Below are positions 1 through 7,442 of a stretch of DNA of 19,367 nucleotides, piece by piece (within the stretch, counting starts at the first letter, position 1; each line of letters opens with the position of its first letter). Origin of the DNA: Acidilobaceae archaeon (GTDB taxonomy: Archaea; Thermoproteota; Thermoprotei_A; Sulfolobales; Acidilobaceae); NCBI GenBank assembly GCA_027044005.1, contig JALUDK010000051.1, forward strand, positions 1-19,367. The letters are read 5' to 3'. The position numbers and the translations under genes are program-made. The notes under the pieces are model-generated. The model saw only the letters and a list, made by a program, of their open reading frames with translations. It was not told where the DNA came from and did not search any database.

Positions 1-323
1 AGGTCTCCTTGCTTCTCTTGTATAGCGTTTATCTCCTCCTCCACATTCTCTAGGTACTTCCTTACCTCTTGGGGTAGGGGCATTGGGAAGTCTGGCACAA
101 GCCTTATATAGTCTTCGCCCCTGTATAGCCTTGCGATCCTTCTTCTACCCATCTTTATTTCTTCCACCTTCTCGGATACGCTTATCCTTCCACGGTCTTC
201 GATCATGCTTATAATACCCTTCATCACCTTTAACTCGGCTTCTAGCTCTTCTATCCTCTTCTTTACCCACTCTATTATCTCGTCTTTTGTCGCTATCTCC
301 CTGGTCTCTTTTAGCTGGCTCAA
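1..323 (-). CDS. Partial hypothetical protein, charged coiled-coil N-terminus
   Basis: The reading frame is open from a TTG at 321-323 to the left edge of the window, so about 107 N-terminal codons are visible and the C-terminus is missing. An in-frame stop lies two codons upstream of the TTG, and a GAGG-like ribosome-binding motif precedes it, which supports this start. The first 40 residues are strongly charged and heptad-like (for example EIIEWVKKRIEELEAELK), consistent with a coiled coil. A basic stretch (KMGRRRIARLYRGEDY) follows, then a second Glu/Lys-rich helix. No catalytic motif is visible and I do not recognise the family. It is transcribed divergently from the NifX-like gene, with about 150 bp between them. 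A helical, possibly nucleic-acid-binding protein is a guess from composition only. Confidence 0.7.
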   Translation of the reverse strand, partial: MSQLKETREIATKDEIIEWVKKRIEELEAELKVMKGIISMIEDRGRISVSEKVEEIKMGRRRIARLYRGEDYIRLVPDFPMPLPQEVRKYLENVEEEINAIQEKQGD

Positions 324-475
324 TAGTTATCCCTCAACTCTAGATCGTAGTCTAAGTGTAGTGCTAGAGTGTGTTATCCCCTGTATTACCTATTGGGTCT
401 AGTGTATGCCACTGTCAAATACCTGCTCCTCCAATATTAGCTCCAGGCTGACTAACGAGTAATGGGTTGGTCTGT

Positions 476-925
476 ATGACTGTTAAGGTCGCTGTTGCAT
501 CTGATGATGGGAGTACAGTTGGCTGGGGCCATTTCGCGCATAACCGGTATTTCCTAGTCTATGAGGTTGGCGACGGTTCGTTTAAGCTAGTGGAGAAGAG
601 GTTCAACCCCTTCTCCGCTGTCCCTGATGTGGATGACCCTGACCAGGGTGGTGACGACAGTTCTGATAGCCAGTTGGCTAGGCTTCATGGCATTGAGAAG
701 TATAGCACCTTGAGGAAGCTAGCCTTGGGTGACGTTTCTCTTATAATAGCCAGTGGAGGGTGTCCTACTAGTATCGTATACTTTACTGGCGAGGGAGTTA
801 GATTCATATTTACTGAGCCCGGCGTCGATGCTAGCACTATATTGAAGGAGTTATCAAACTTCTCTCTTGACGATTTTCCCGCTATAGCTACATTCGAAGA
901 CGGCAAGCTTGTTCTAGATCTCTAA
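476..925 (+). CDS. NifX/NafY-type dinitrogenase iron-molybdenum cofactor domain protein
   Basis: The 149-residue product has the single-domain fold pattern of the dinitrogenase Fe-Mo cofactor biosynthesis family (NifX, NafY and the NifB C-terminus). It starts MTVKVAVASDDGSTVGWGHFA and has a central segment with LIIASGGCP and a Gly/Phe-rich C-terminal half. Family members bind Fe-S clusters or cofactors in a ribonuclease-H-like fold. Small stand-alone copies are common in anaerobic archaea that do not fix nitrogen, where their role is not settled. An in-frame TTG at 467 is possible, but the ATG at 476 matches the family N-terminus. An acidic insert rich in Asp and Gly (DVDDPDQGGDDSSDS) is unusual. 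No nif genes are nearby. Its last 12 bases overlap the convergent acetyltransferase gene. Confidence 0.8.
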   Translation: MTVKVAVASDDGSTVGWGHFAHNRYFLVYEVGDGSFKLVEKRFNPFSAVPDVDDPDQGGDDSSDSQLARLHGIEKYSTLRKLALGDVSLIIASGGCPTSIVYFTGEGVRFIFTEPGVDASTILKELSNFSLDDFPAIATFEDGKLVLDL

Positions 926-1729
926 CACCTCTTCTAATTCTTTATAGACTAGTATATTATAGTATTTATCCCCGATTTTCGTGTTAAATACTAGTATATA
1001 ATTATCATTGTTTATGTATTTATCATATGCCTTCCTAGTAGCTTCACGCCACCGAATAGCATATTCAGGCCTCTCAAGCTTTATCCTATCAATAGATCTA
1101 GGTATCTCGACGAGTACTGTAGCAGTACGGCAGTCCAGCTTAACCTCCCCTGGCGTAGATCCTGACGATTCCAGTGCTATACAGTAGCTCCCATCAAGCC
1201 TAGCCTCAAGCCCGCTTGTTATAGCCCTTAGAACCCTATTCGATGTCAGGTACCACTCAGCTTTCACTCTATCGGAGCCTAGCCCCTTGTTTATAGGGTC
1301 GGTTATCTCACCATAGTAGTTTATGTGGTACTCCCTGGCTATTGCCCCTAGCTTGTTCAGGTTGAACCTAGAGTTCAGCGACTGTAGGGGATCGAAGGTC
1401 CACTTAGCTAAGTCAAACCCCATACCTAGGATCTCGCGCCTCTGCACGGTCTTGAGCTTGAACCCGACCCCCCTATACTTGTACTCCTCGACAACTCCGG
1501 TGGCATGACTGTAGAAGTAGGTGCCTGCGGGCCAGCCATAGGAAACTCCAGCCATCCTGTCCCCTATAAATGCACCTAGAACTAGTCCTCCATTGTCTGC
1601 TAGACCCCGCAAGAGGTGGGCTGGAGCCGCCTCCTTATAGTCTTCCATCCTCCACGCCCTCCTCTGCACCTCCACAGCCTCTTCAAACTCCCCCGGCCTG
1701 ACCAGCCTCCTAACCACCACCTCGCTCAC
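914..1729 (-). CDS. GNAT superfamily acetyltransferase (COG3375-like)
   Basis: The product is about 271 residues. The N-terminal half carries the GNAT fold: a beta-strand with GAFIGDRMAGVSYG, then an acetyl-CoA pyrophosphate loop of the R-G-x-G type (EYKYRGVGFKLK), followed by AKWTFDPLQSLNSRFNLNKLGA, which is characteristic of the COG3375 group of archaeal and bacterial GNAT proteins. The C-terminal half is an extension with no motif I recognise. The substrate of this family is unknown to me. A GTG at 1738 is also in frame. I prefer the GTG at 1729 because a GGTG motif sits 6 nt before it, matching the pattern at other genes here. The 3' end overlaps the NifX-like gene by 12 bp in convergent orientation, and the gene diverges from thyX. 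Confidence 0.8.
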   Translation of the reverse strand: MSEVVVRRLVRPGEFEEAVEVQRRAWRMEDYKEAAPAHLLRGLADNGGLVLGAFIGDRMAGVSYGWPAGTYFYSHATGVVEEYKYRGVGFKLKTVQRREILGMGFDLAKWTFDPLQSLNSRFNLNKLGAIAREYHINYYGEITDPINKGLGSDRVKAEWYLTSNRVLRAITSGLEARLDGSYCIALESSGSTPGEVKLDCRTATVLVEIPRSIDRIKLERPEYAIRWREATRKAYDKYINNDNYILVFNTKIGDKYYNILVYKELEEVLEI

Positions 1730-1827
1730 TAGCCCCACCCCAAAGTGTGCTATATGGCGTGGTGCCTGGCTCCCCCTCTATAACGGGTTTGCGCGCCGAA
1801 TAAAATGGGTCTGGGCAGCTAGGGTTG

Positions 1828-2775
1828 ATGCTAAGGAGCCTGGTAGACCCTGGGATTCGCGTTCGTCTAGTCTCGTACACGGTGGATGGGGAGAGGCTCG
1901 TGGCGGCGAGTAGCAAGGTGAGCCTCTCCAGGAAGCCAGTTGAGGATATACTCTCGATAAGCGAGGGGGAGGTGGAGGAGTGGATAAGGGAGACCTACAA
2001 GAGGCAACACTTCAGCCCATGGGAGCACAGCGTCTACACCTACATCGTGGATGGCCTGTCCAGGGTGGCGAGCCACCAGCTCGTCAGGCACAGGATAGCC
2101 AGCTACACCCAGCAGAGCCACAGGTACACCGAGGGCTACCTCAGGGACATGGCCCTGGAGGCCTCCAGGCTCACCGGCAGGGAGTGCCCGGCCAAGCCCA
2201 AGGGCCAATCCGCCGAGGCCTACAGGTGCTACAGCAGGGCCCTCATGGAGGCCTCCGAGGCCCTAGGGGACGAGGAGGCGGCTAGGCTGGGGTGGAGGGC
2301 CTACGTGCCCCCGCCCCGCATAGCCAGGAGGGGCCTCCTAGGCGACTACTACAGGAGCCTGATAAGGGCCACCGGAGAGTACTACAGGCTGCTCTCGATG
2401 GGCGTGGCGAGGGAGGATGCGAGGCTCCTCATACCCCACGCTGTTAGGACGAGGATAGTGGTTACGATGAATGCCAGGGAGCTGGTTCAGAGCTTCCTAC
2501 CCCTCAGGATGTGCACCAAGGCCCAGTGGGAGATACGCCACATAGCCTGGAGCCTCTGGAGGGAGCTGGTCAGGGTGCATCCACGCCTCTTCAAGTGGGC
2601 CGGCCCCTCCTGCGTCTACAGGGAAAACACCAGCCGGCCCAGCCCGGCTCCCCTCAGGGACTACCTTGAGGGTAGGGCGGGCTTCACTATACCCAGGTGC
2701 CCCGAGGGAGTCGAGAAACCGGGAATACCAGCATGCCTACGTGCAGCCGACTCAAGCGGATCCAACGTTGGCTAA
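1828..2775 (+). CDS. thyX: Flavin-dependent thymidylate synthase ThyX
   Basis: This enzyme makes dTMP from dUMP, using methylenetetrahydrofolate as carbon donor and FAD/NAD(P)H as reductant. The ThyX signature RHRxxSxxxxSxR is present as [13 protein letters not shown] at residues 87-99. HFSPWEH (61-67) and the C-terminal core segments NARELVQSF and AQWEIRHIA are also typical. The protein is 315 residues, longer than common bacterial ThyX (about 220-250). The extra length is mainly a C-terminal tail of about 65 residues with Cys and Pro. A TTG immediately precedes the ATG (1825), so the start could be one codon earlier. The gene is much more GC-rich than its neighbours (bases 2161-2220 are 75% GC). 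It overlaps the convergent UPF0147 gene by 4 bp. Confidence 0.97.
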   Translation: MLRSLVDPGIRVRLVSYTVDGERLVAASSKVSLSRKPVEDILSISEGEVEEWIRETYKRQHFSPWEHSVYTYIVDGLSRVASHQLVRHRIASYTQQSHRYTEGYLRDMALEASRLTGRECPAKPKGQSAEAYRCYSRALMEASEALGDEEAARLGWRAYVPPPRIARRGLLGDYYRSLIRATGEYYRLLSMGVAREDARLLIPHAVRTRIVVTMNARELVQSFLPLRMCTKAQWEIRHIAWSLWRELVRVHPRLFKWAGPSCVYRENTSRPSPAPLRDYLEGRAGFTIPRCPEGVEKPGIPACLRAADSSGSNVG

Positions 2776-3047
2776 TCCCTTACCGTCTCCAGTATGCTGA
2801 TTGCCTGCCAGATCTTGGTCCTAGCATGGAATGGCATATTGGGATCCTGGCTAACCTCATCAAGCGCACTGATAGCGTTAGCAGCCCTCACGGCTGGCGA
2901 CAGCTTCATATCCCTTAGATACGTGAGGGCATTCGCGGCAGCCCTCCTTATATTCCTAGGGACCCCCGTATCATTTACTATACTAGCTAGAATGCTCATG
3001 GCAAACCTTATCTTGGCTTCATTGTCCACAGGAGCGGATGCCCCCAT
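2772..3047 (-). CDS. UPF0147 family protein
   Basis: This small helical protein of about 91 residues has the UPF0147 signature: [18 protein letters not shown] in the first half and [19 protein letters not shown] near the C-terminus. The family is archaeal, lacks a known function, and looks like a short HEAT-like helical bundle. GTG at 3059 would add four residues. I prefer ATG at 3047 because a GGTG motif lies 9 nt before it and would overlap the GTG. A T-rich TATA-like element lies about 35-45 bp upstream of the start region. The stop codon shares 4 bases with the thyX stop. Confidence 0.88.
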   Translation of the reverse strand: MGASAPVDNEAKIRFAMSILASIVNDTGVPRNIRRAAANALTYLRDMKLSPAVRAANAISALDEVSQDPNMPFHARTKIWQAISILETVRD

Positions 3048-3179
3048 ACCTGCACACACCCCCTACCAGCTGATCCGTACTGGCCAGTGAACCTAATAAA
3101 AAACGTGATTATGCCTACCTGGAGACCTACAACTACCACGGATACAGACTATTTGTTCATATAATAATATAGGAATATT

Positions 3180-3217
3180 GGGCATTACATATGCCCGCTG
3201 GATTGAATTATTTTAAG
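3180..3217 (+). promoter_or_regulatory. Inverted repeat plus TATA-like box before the surface-protein gene
   Basis: A perfect 6-bp inverted repeat, GGGCAT-N5-ATGCCC, occupies 3180-3196. A TATA-like element TTATTTTAAG follows at 3208-3217. The TATA box lies about 25 bp before the GTG start at 3238, so the transcript should have a very short leader. The inverted repeat sits at the position of the BRE or an upstream operator, so it could bind a regulator. That role is inferred from position only. Confidence 0.45.
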
Positions 3218-3237
3218 AGTAGGTGGGGTGTATACCA

Positions 3238-4038
3238 GTGCAGTCCACTACAATCGCTGGAATAGTAATTGCACTCATAGTAGGGCTGGCTTTGGGCTAT
3301 GCAGCAGCTCCTGGCGGCGAGGTGCAGACTACTACGGTGACATCAACCGTCACCCGGACCGCAACGGAGACTAGCGTTAAGGTCATGGTCGAAACCGAGA
3401 CCGAGTTTAAGACTGTGACTAACACAATAACACTCCCTGTAACTGTCACCTCTACAGCTACTAAGACAGTAAACCCATTACCACCACTCGAGGACCTACA
3501 GAAGGGGGTCGCCCTTAGGCTAAAGGTTGGCTCAGCGGCTGGCAAGGGTCTAGCGGAGCTCGGCTTCAAGGATATTGTTGTAGTAGCACAGTCTAACTTG
3601 TACTGCATAGAGCTTGGCTCTGTGCTGGCAGCAGTCTTTACCAGTAGCGGTGGGTCTGCTAAGCTCGTTGTGGTGGAGCCTGGGGTTAACGAGGCTAATG
3701 CGGCGTCTCTGATCGCTGATACCGGGGTAGATGCAGTGGTGCTTGCATACGGCGGTAATAGCCCTCCTGAGAGTATAGTGACCGGTTTCAAGGATATGGT
3801 GTCGGCGCTCATGGGCTCTGGGTATAATGGTGCCGTAGTGGTGCATGCAGCTGCATTTGCTAGTATGGCTCTACAGCAGAGCTTGGCTGATGATAGGCTG
3901 TGCAGCTATCTAAGGAGTGTCGACGTGTATGTGTATCTGCCTAAGCCCGATGAGGGAAGACTTGACTTCTTCAAGGCCGTGATCGAGGATGATTGCAAGC
4001 TTACCTTGGAGAAGATCGCCGAGGTTAGTCTAGGATAG
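3238..4038 (+). CDS. Membrane-anchored surface protein with Thr/Val-rich stalk
   Basis: The 266-residue product begins with a hydrophobic segment (residues about 4-25, TIAGIVIALIVGLALGYAAA) that fits an N-terminal anchor or uncleaved signal. Residues about 30-80 form a Thr/Val-rich low-complexity stalk (TTTVTSTVTRTATE and similar), of a type seen next to the membrane anchor in extracellular archaeal proteins. The remaining 185 residues form an alpha/beta domain (VALRLKVGSAAG, IVVVAQSNLYC, AKLVVVEPGVNE, DAVVLAYGG) with three cysteines that could form disulfides outside the cell. I do not recognise the domain. GTG at 3238 is preferred over GTG at 3223 because GGTG lies exactly 7 nt before it. 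The small membrane protein gene follows after 50 bp on the same strand and may be co-transcribed. Confidence 0.75.
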   Translation: MQSTTIAGIVIALIVGLALGYAAAPGGEVQTTTVTSTVTRTATETSVKVMVETETEFKTVTNTITLPVTVTSTATKTVNPLPPLEDLQKGVALRLKVGSAAGKGLAELGFKDIVVVAQSNLYCIELGSVLAAVFTSSGGSAKLVVVEPGVNEANAASLIADTGVDAVVLAYGGNSPPESIVTGFKDMVSALMGSGYNGAVVVHAAAFASMALQQSLADDRLCSYLRSVDVYVYLPKPDEGRLDFFKAVIEDDCKLTLEKIAEVSLG

Positions 4039-4088
4039 CTATTGTTTTTACCCTATCTTATTCTATAAGCTGGTTAGGGTATCAGTGG

Positions 4089-4487
4089 ATGGCTGGGGCT
4101 AGGATTCCCTACGTGTTTCGCCTCTACTTTATTATCATTAGCTTGGCTAAGCTGGCCTCTACTGCTAGCATGATCTCGGGGCAGCTTGCCGACGTGGTGG
4201 CTTCATATGAGTCGTTGGGCATGGGTCTCCTGTTCTACCAGGCTTTCTCTTATATCCTTCTACTGATTGTGACGGTGGTTAGATCCTTGTGGGATGTTGT
4301 GCAGTATGTCGTGTTCATAGTCATCCTTTCAGAGGTTTCTCTCTTAGCGTTTTCATTGTATAGTGAGGGTGTTAAAGCTACGATGGGATATATACTGTTT
4401 ACTATTGGAAATATCGCTGTGTTATTATTATCTGTTGTGGCGGTAAGGGTTTCCCCATCCATGCATGGTGGGGGTCAGAGCGAGTAG
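4089..4487 (+). CDS. Small multi-pass membrane protein, unknown function
   Basis: The 132-residue product is strongly hydrophobic, with three to four likely membrane segments: residues about 8-30, 44-62 (GLLFYQAFSYILLLIVTVV), 70-92 (VQYVVFIVILSEVSLLAFSL) and 98-122 (MGYILFTIGNIAVLLLSVVAV). The C-terminal tail is short and polar. No conserved charged or cysteine motif stands out and I do not recognise a family. It follows the surface-protein gene by 50 bp on the same strand, which suggests a shared transcript or partnership at the membrane. Its last 13 bases overlap the 3' end of the convergent thiolase gene. Confidence 0.65.
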   Translation: MAGARIPYVFRLYFIIISLAKLASTASMISGQLADVVASYESLGMGLLFYQAFSYILLLIVTVVRSLWDVVQYVVFIVILSEVSLLAFSLYSEGVKATMGYILFTIGNIAVLLLSVVAVRVSPSMHGGGQSE

Positions 4488-5647
4488 ATTACCACGTATG
4501 TATAGTGGCCCGTGCCTCCAACGTTGTGCGCTAGGCCTACCCCATTGTTTATGGGCGCCTGCCGGCCCTTCTCAACCTCCTGGCGGAGCTGCCTGGTTAT
4601 CTCTACTGCCATGCTTACCCCCGTAGCCCCTATAGGGTGGCCTTTAGCCTTTAGGCCTCCGCTTAGGTTGACTGGCAGTACTCCTCCTATCATTGTCTGC
4701 TCTTCCCTGACTAGCTTGTATCCCTCGTCTGGTTTCGCTATACCTAGCTCCTCGTATGTCAGGATCTCCGCGATCGTGAATGCATCGTGGATCTCGGCCA
4801 CGTCTATCTGCTTGTGGGGGGCCTCAGGGTCTATGCCAGCTCTCTTATACGCCATTCTTGCGGCCTCCACGGAGGCCCTCCTTAGCTTGAAGTCTGGCCT
4901 CCTGCTCAGGTTTGCAGTATCAGTGGCGTATCCCACCCCCTTTATCCATACCGGGGTGTCGGTTAGCTTCCTAGCTATCTCCTCGCTTGCTAGGACCACG
5001 GCTGCTGCCCCATCTGTTATAGGGCTTGAGTCGTAGAGTTTTAGTGGCCATGCTATGTATCTAGACTTTAGGCAGTCCTCTATAGTTATCTTCCGGGGGA
5101 AGTGGGCCTTTGGGTTCATGCTGGCGTAGTAGTGGTTCTTCACTGCAACCCTGCATAGATCCTCCTCTGTGGCTCCTGTCCTGGCCATATATGCACTCGC
5201 GTATAGTGCATAGTACCCGGGGAATGTTAGGCCGAAGTTCTCGAACTCCCAGAAGTAGTTGCCTGCCCTACCTATGAATTCCACTACTGTCGGCGTAGGG
5301 CTCTCATTCATCTTCTCCACTCCGACTACTAGGACTATGTCAGCTTGACCACTGGCTACTGCATCGTATCCCGTCTTTATAGCCGCTGTGCCTGTAGCGC
5401 AGGCCGCCTCCACTCTGAGGGCTCCCTTGGGGTAGAGCCCTGCATACTCGTTGACCACTATTGGGGTCATGGGCTCGCTGCTCCACCCGCCCGCGTGGCC
5501 GTATACCACATAGTCTATATCCTTCTGTGTAACACCCGCATCGGAGAGCGCCTCCTTAATCGCCTCCCAGGCCATCTCAGCAAGGTTTACATCATTCCGG
5601 GTTCCGAACTTGCCATGGCCCACTCCTACTATTGCAACTCTCCTCAT
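4475..5647 (-). CDS. Thiolase family protein (acetyl-CoA acetyltransferase, SCP2-thiolase type)
   Basis: The 390-residue product is a full-length archaeal thiolase. The nucleophilic Cys is C83 in EAACATG, the active-site His lies in AEIHDAF near residue 290, and GHPIGATG carries the second conserved His near residue 340. At the C-terminus, where classical thiolases carry the second catalytic Cys in a CxG motif, this protein has HNVGGTGHY, as in SCP2-type archaeal thiolases. The expected reaction is Claisen condensation of two acetyl-CoA or the reverse, feeding the mevalonate/isoprenoid route or acyl degradation. In many archaea this gene sits beside HMG-CoA synthase and a DUF35 zinc-ribbon OB protein. 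Neither is in this window. GGTG occurs 10 nt before the ATG. Confidence 0.93.
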   Translation of the reverse strand: MRRVAIVGVGHGKFGTRNDVNLAEMAWEAIKEALSDAGVTQKDIDYVVYGHAGGWSSEPMTPIVVNEYAGLYPKGALRVEAACATGTAAIKTGYDAVASGQADIVLVVGVEKMNESPTPTVVEFIGRAGNYFWEFENFGLTFPGYYALYASAYMARTGATEEDLCRVAVKNHYYASMNPKAHFPRKITIEDCLKSRYIAWPLKLYDSSPITDGAAAVVLASEEIARKLTDTPVWIKGVGYATDTANLSRRPDFKLRRASVEAARMAYKRAGIDPEAPHKQIDVAEIHDAFTIAEILTYEELGIAKPDEGYKLVREEQTMIGGVLPVNLSGGLKAKGHPIGATGVSMAVEITRQLRQEVEKGRQAPINNGVGLAHNVGGTGHYTYVVIYSL

Positions 5648-5732
5648 AACTATACAACACCGTGCACCTATCGTGCCCGGTCAAGGTATTATAGGATACT
5701 ATTGAGGCCCATTATGCCACCGTATGATACCG

Positions 5733-5742
5733 CCTTATATAA
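5733..5742 (+). promoter_or_regulatory. TATA-like box upstream of the sulfur-carrier/TtuA operon
   Basis: CTTATATAAG at 5733-5742 is a strong, palindromic archaeal TATA-like element. It lies about 70 bp before the ATG at 5811, giving an expected leader of about 45-50 nt. This leader is longer than usual in this window. Confidence 0.5.
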
Positions 5743-5810
5743 GCCGGGGGGCTATTGGTGCACGCAAATATCCCTTCCAACCCATCATGAGATGCATGAG
5801 GTGGCCAGGT

Positions 5811-6011
5811 ATGAAGGTTAAGGTTAGGATAGTCCCGGATGGGAGGCACTTGGAGGTTGAGGCTGGTGTTAAGGCCTTGGATCTACTCAAACTGGCTGGA
5901 ATGAATAGTGAGAGCGGCGTCGTGCTGGTCAATGGTAGGCCTGTCACTGAGGATTACAAGATCAGGGAGGATGACGAGGTAACTGTGGTCAGGGTGCTCA
6001 GCGGTGGCTAA
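5811..6011 (+). CDS. Ubiquitin-like beta-grasp sulfur carrier (TtuB/SAMP/MoaD-like)
   Basis: The 66-residue product has the ThiS/MoaD/ubiquitin-like pattern: MKVKVRIVPDGRHLEVEAG, then KALDLLKLAG, VVLVNGRPVTEDYKIREDDEVTVVRVL, and a terminal Gly-Gly (residues 65-66). In this family the C-terminal glycine is adenylated and converted to a thiocarboxylate, which delivers sulfur to tRNA thiolases or, in the SAMP subgroup, is conjugated to lysines. The frame stays open upstream to 5724, but the ATG at 5811 has GGTG exactly 7 nt before it and matches the family length. It overlaps the TtuA gene by 8 bp, which argues that it is the sulfur donor for that enzyme. No E1-like activating enzyme is encoded in this window. 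Confidence 0.87.
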   Translation: MKVKVRIVPDGRHLEVEAGVKALDLLKLAGMNSESGVVLVNGRPVTEDYKIREDDEVTVVRVLSGG

Positions 6012-7002
6012 GTGCAGCATATGCGGCGGCCCGGCTGTAGCCTATATTAGGTACCAGAAGAGGTACCTGTGCGACCAACATCTTGTAGAGTATGTCGAGT
6101 CTAAGATACGTAGGGCTATATCTAGGTATAAGATGATAAGGCCCGGCTATAGGGTTCTTGTACCCGTATCGGGGGGCAAGGATAGCGCCACTGTGCTCAC
6201 GGCCCTATCCAAGCTTTCAAGAGAGCTCGGGTTCGAGGTGGTCGCGCTCCACATAGACCTTGGCATAGAGGATTACTCTGTAAAGAGTAAGGAGGCCTCC
6301 ATGAAAGCCGCTAGCAAGCTTGGTGTCCCTCTGATTGTCGTTAGTGTGAGGGAGATTACAGGATACACTATACCAGAGCTCGCCAGGAAGGCTAGACGCC
6401 CGGTGTGTAGTGTATGTGGCCTGGTTAAACGTTACATCATAAATCTGGTGGCTGTAGAGCTTGAAGCTGACGCGGTGGCTCTTGGCCACAATGCCGACGA
6501 TCTGGCAGTTTACAGTATGAAGTCATTCATAACCCAGGACCTCGCAAACATCTCCAAGCTTGGGCCCAAGACCGAGTCGATACAGGGACTGGCCGTGGGC
6601 AGGATACGCCCCCTATACGAGGTCTATGAGAAGGAGTCATACCTCTATGCACTCCTCACCGGCACCCCGTTCCTCCACGAGGAGTGCCCTAACGTCGACT
6701 TTAACTCCATGGAGAATAGGCTGAAGGTCCATATCAACAGCCTGGAGGAGGAGAAGCCCGGAGTTAAGATTACTATGCTTAGGAATATGGCTAAAAGAAT
6801 AAGGGATTACCCTAAGCCTAAGCTACCTATATCCAGGTGCAGGCACTGCGGCCTGCTATCTAGCGGGGATGAATGCTCCTTCTGTAGGCTGACAAGGAGG
6901 ATAACTGGCCAGCCACTAGGCCCGAGGGCTAGGGAGGTGGTGAGGAGCCTGGTTACAAGCCTACAGCTGGCCCCTCGCCAGGATTCTGCTTATAAATCCT
7001 AG
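6004..7002 (+). CDS. ttuA: tRNA 2-thiolation enzyme, TtuA/Ncs6 family
   Basis: The 332-residue enzyme transfers sulfur to a tRNA uridine (U54 in the TtuA group, wobble U34 in the Ncs6/NcsA group). An N-terminal zinc finger uses C4, C7, C23 and H26. The ATP-pyrophosphatase P-loop is SGGKDS at 56-61. Three Cys that would hold the [4Fe-4S] cluster are C135, C138 (CSVC) and C228 (HEECPN). A second zinc finger is formed by C279, C282, C291 and C294. All key residues of the family are present. The GTG start lies inside the last codons of the sulfur-carrier gene, so translation is likely coupled. In a hyperthermophile the TtuA role (2-thiouridine at position 54, heat stability of tRNA) is the more likely one, but U34 cannot be excluded from sequence alone. 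Confidence 0.94.
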   Translation: MAKCSICGGPAVAYIRYQKRYLCDQHLVEYVESKIRRAISRYKMIRPGYRVLVPVSGGKDSATVLTALSKLSRELGFEVVALHIDLGIEDYSVKSKEASMKAASKLGVPLIVVSVREITGYTIPELARKARRPVCSVCGLVKRYIINLVAVELEADAVALGHNADDLAVYSMKSFITQDLANISKLGPKTESIQGLAVGRIRPLYEVYEKESYLYALLTGTPFLHEECPNVDFNSMENRLKVHINSLEEEKPGVKITMLRNMAKRIRDYPKPKLPISRCRHCGLLSSGDECSFCRLTRRITGQPLGPRAREVVRSLVTSLQLAPRQDSAYKS

Positions 7003-7037
7003 GAGGCTACTACACCCTCCACCTGGTGGGTATAGGG

Positions 7038-7442
7038 ATGAGTGTCAACTACGCCACTCTAGGGGAACTCAAGAAGGGGTCCTATATCGTTATTGACGGG
7101 GAGCCCTGTAGGATAGTGGAGATCTCTAGGGCTAAGACCGGGAAGCATGGGAGTGCTAAGGCCCACGTGGTTGCTATAGGCGTCTTCAGCGGCCAGAAGA
7201 AGACTATGGTTGCACCTGTCGACACAAGAGTCCAGGTACCGGTCATAGAGAAGAGGCTTGCCCAAGTGCTTGCTGATATGGGAGACATGGTCCAGCTTAT
7301 GGACCTGGAAACCTTCGAGACCTTTGAGGTGGAGAAGCCCACTGACGATCCCAACCTAGCCGAGAAGCTGGCCTCCGGCGTTAATGTGGAGTACTGGATT
7401 ATAATGGGCAGGCCTAAGATCATAAGAATAAGGAGCAGCTAG
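7038..7442 (+). CDS. eif5A: Translation factor aIF5A (hypusine-containing)
   Basis: The 134-residue protein is a complete archaeal IF5A. The N-terminal SH3-like domain contains the modification loop KTGKHGSAK, in which K36 is the lysine converted to hypusine or deoxyhypusine. The C-terminal OB-fold half ends PKIIRIRSS. The factor binds the ribosomal E site and helps at stalled peptide bonds. GTG at 7026 would add four residues, but ATG at 7038 has GGTG 9 nt upstream and gives the family N-terminus ([17 protein letters not shown]). The gene follows ttuA by 35 bp on the same strand. The stop shares CTAG with the stop of the convergent TrmY-like gene. Confidence 0.96.
   Translation: MSVNYATLGELKKGSYIVIDGEPCRIVEISRAKTGKHGSAKAHVVAIGVFSGQKKTMVAPVDTRVQVPVIEKRLAQVLADMGDMVQLMDLETFETFEVEKPTDDPNLAEKLASGVNVEYWIIMGRPKIIRIRSS

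Noticed and set aside
1867..2285. Long overlapping frames inside thyX on both strands
   Set aside because: They come from the high GC content of thyX (few stop codons in other frames), have Gly/Arg/Gln-rich composition and no family resemblance.
3297..3812. Minus-strand frame of 171 codons opposite the surface-protein gene
   Set aside because: Its Thr/Val/Ser-rich product is the antisense shadow of the Thr-rich stalk; the plus-strand frame has the signal anchor, ribosome-binding site and promoter.
5724..5810. 29-codon upstream extension of the sulfur-carrier gene
   Set aside because: It begins before the TATA box, is not part of the beta-grasp fold, and the ATG at 5811 has a proper ribosome-binding site.
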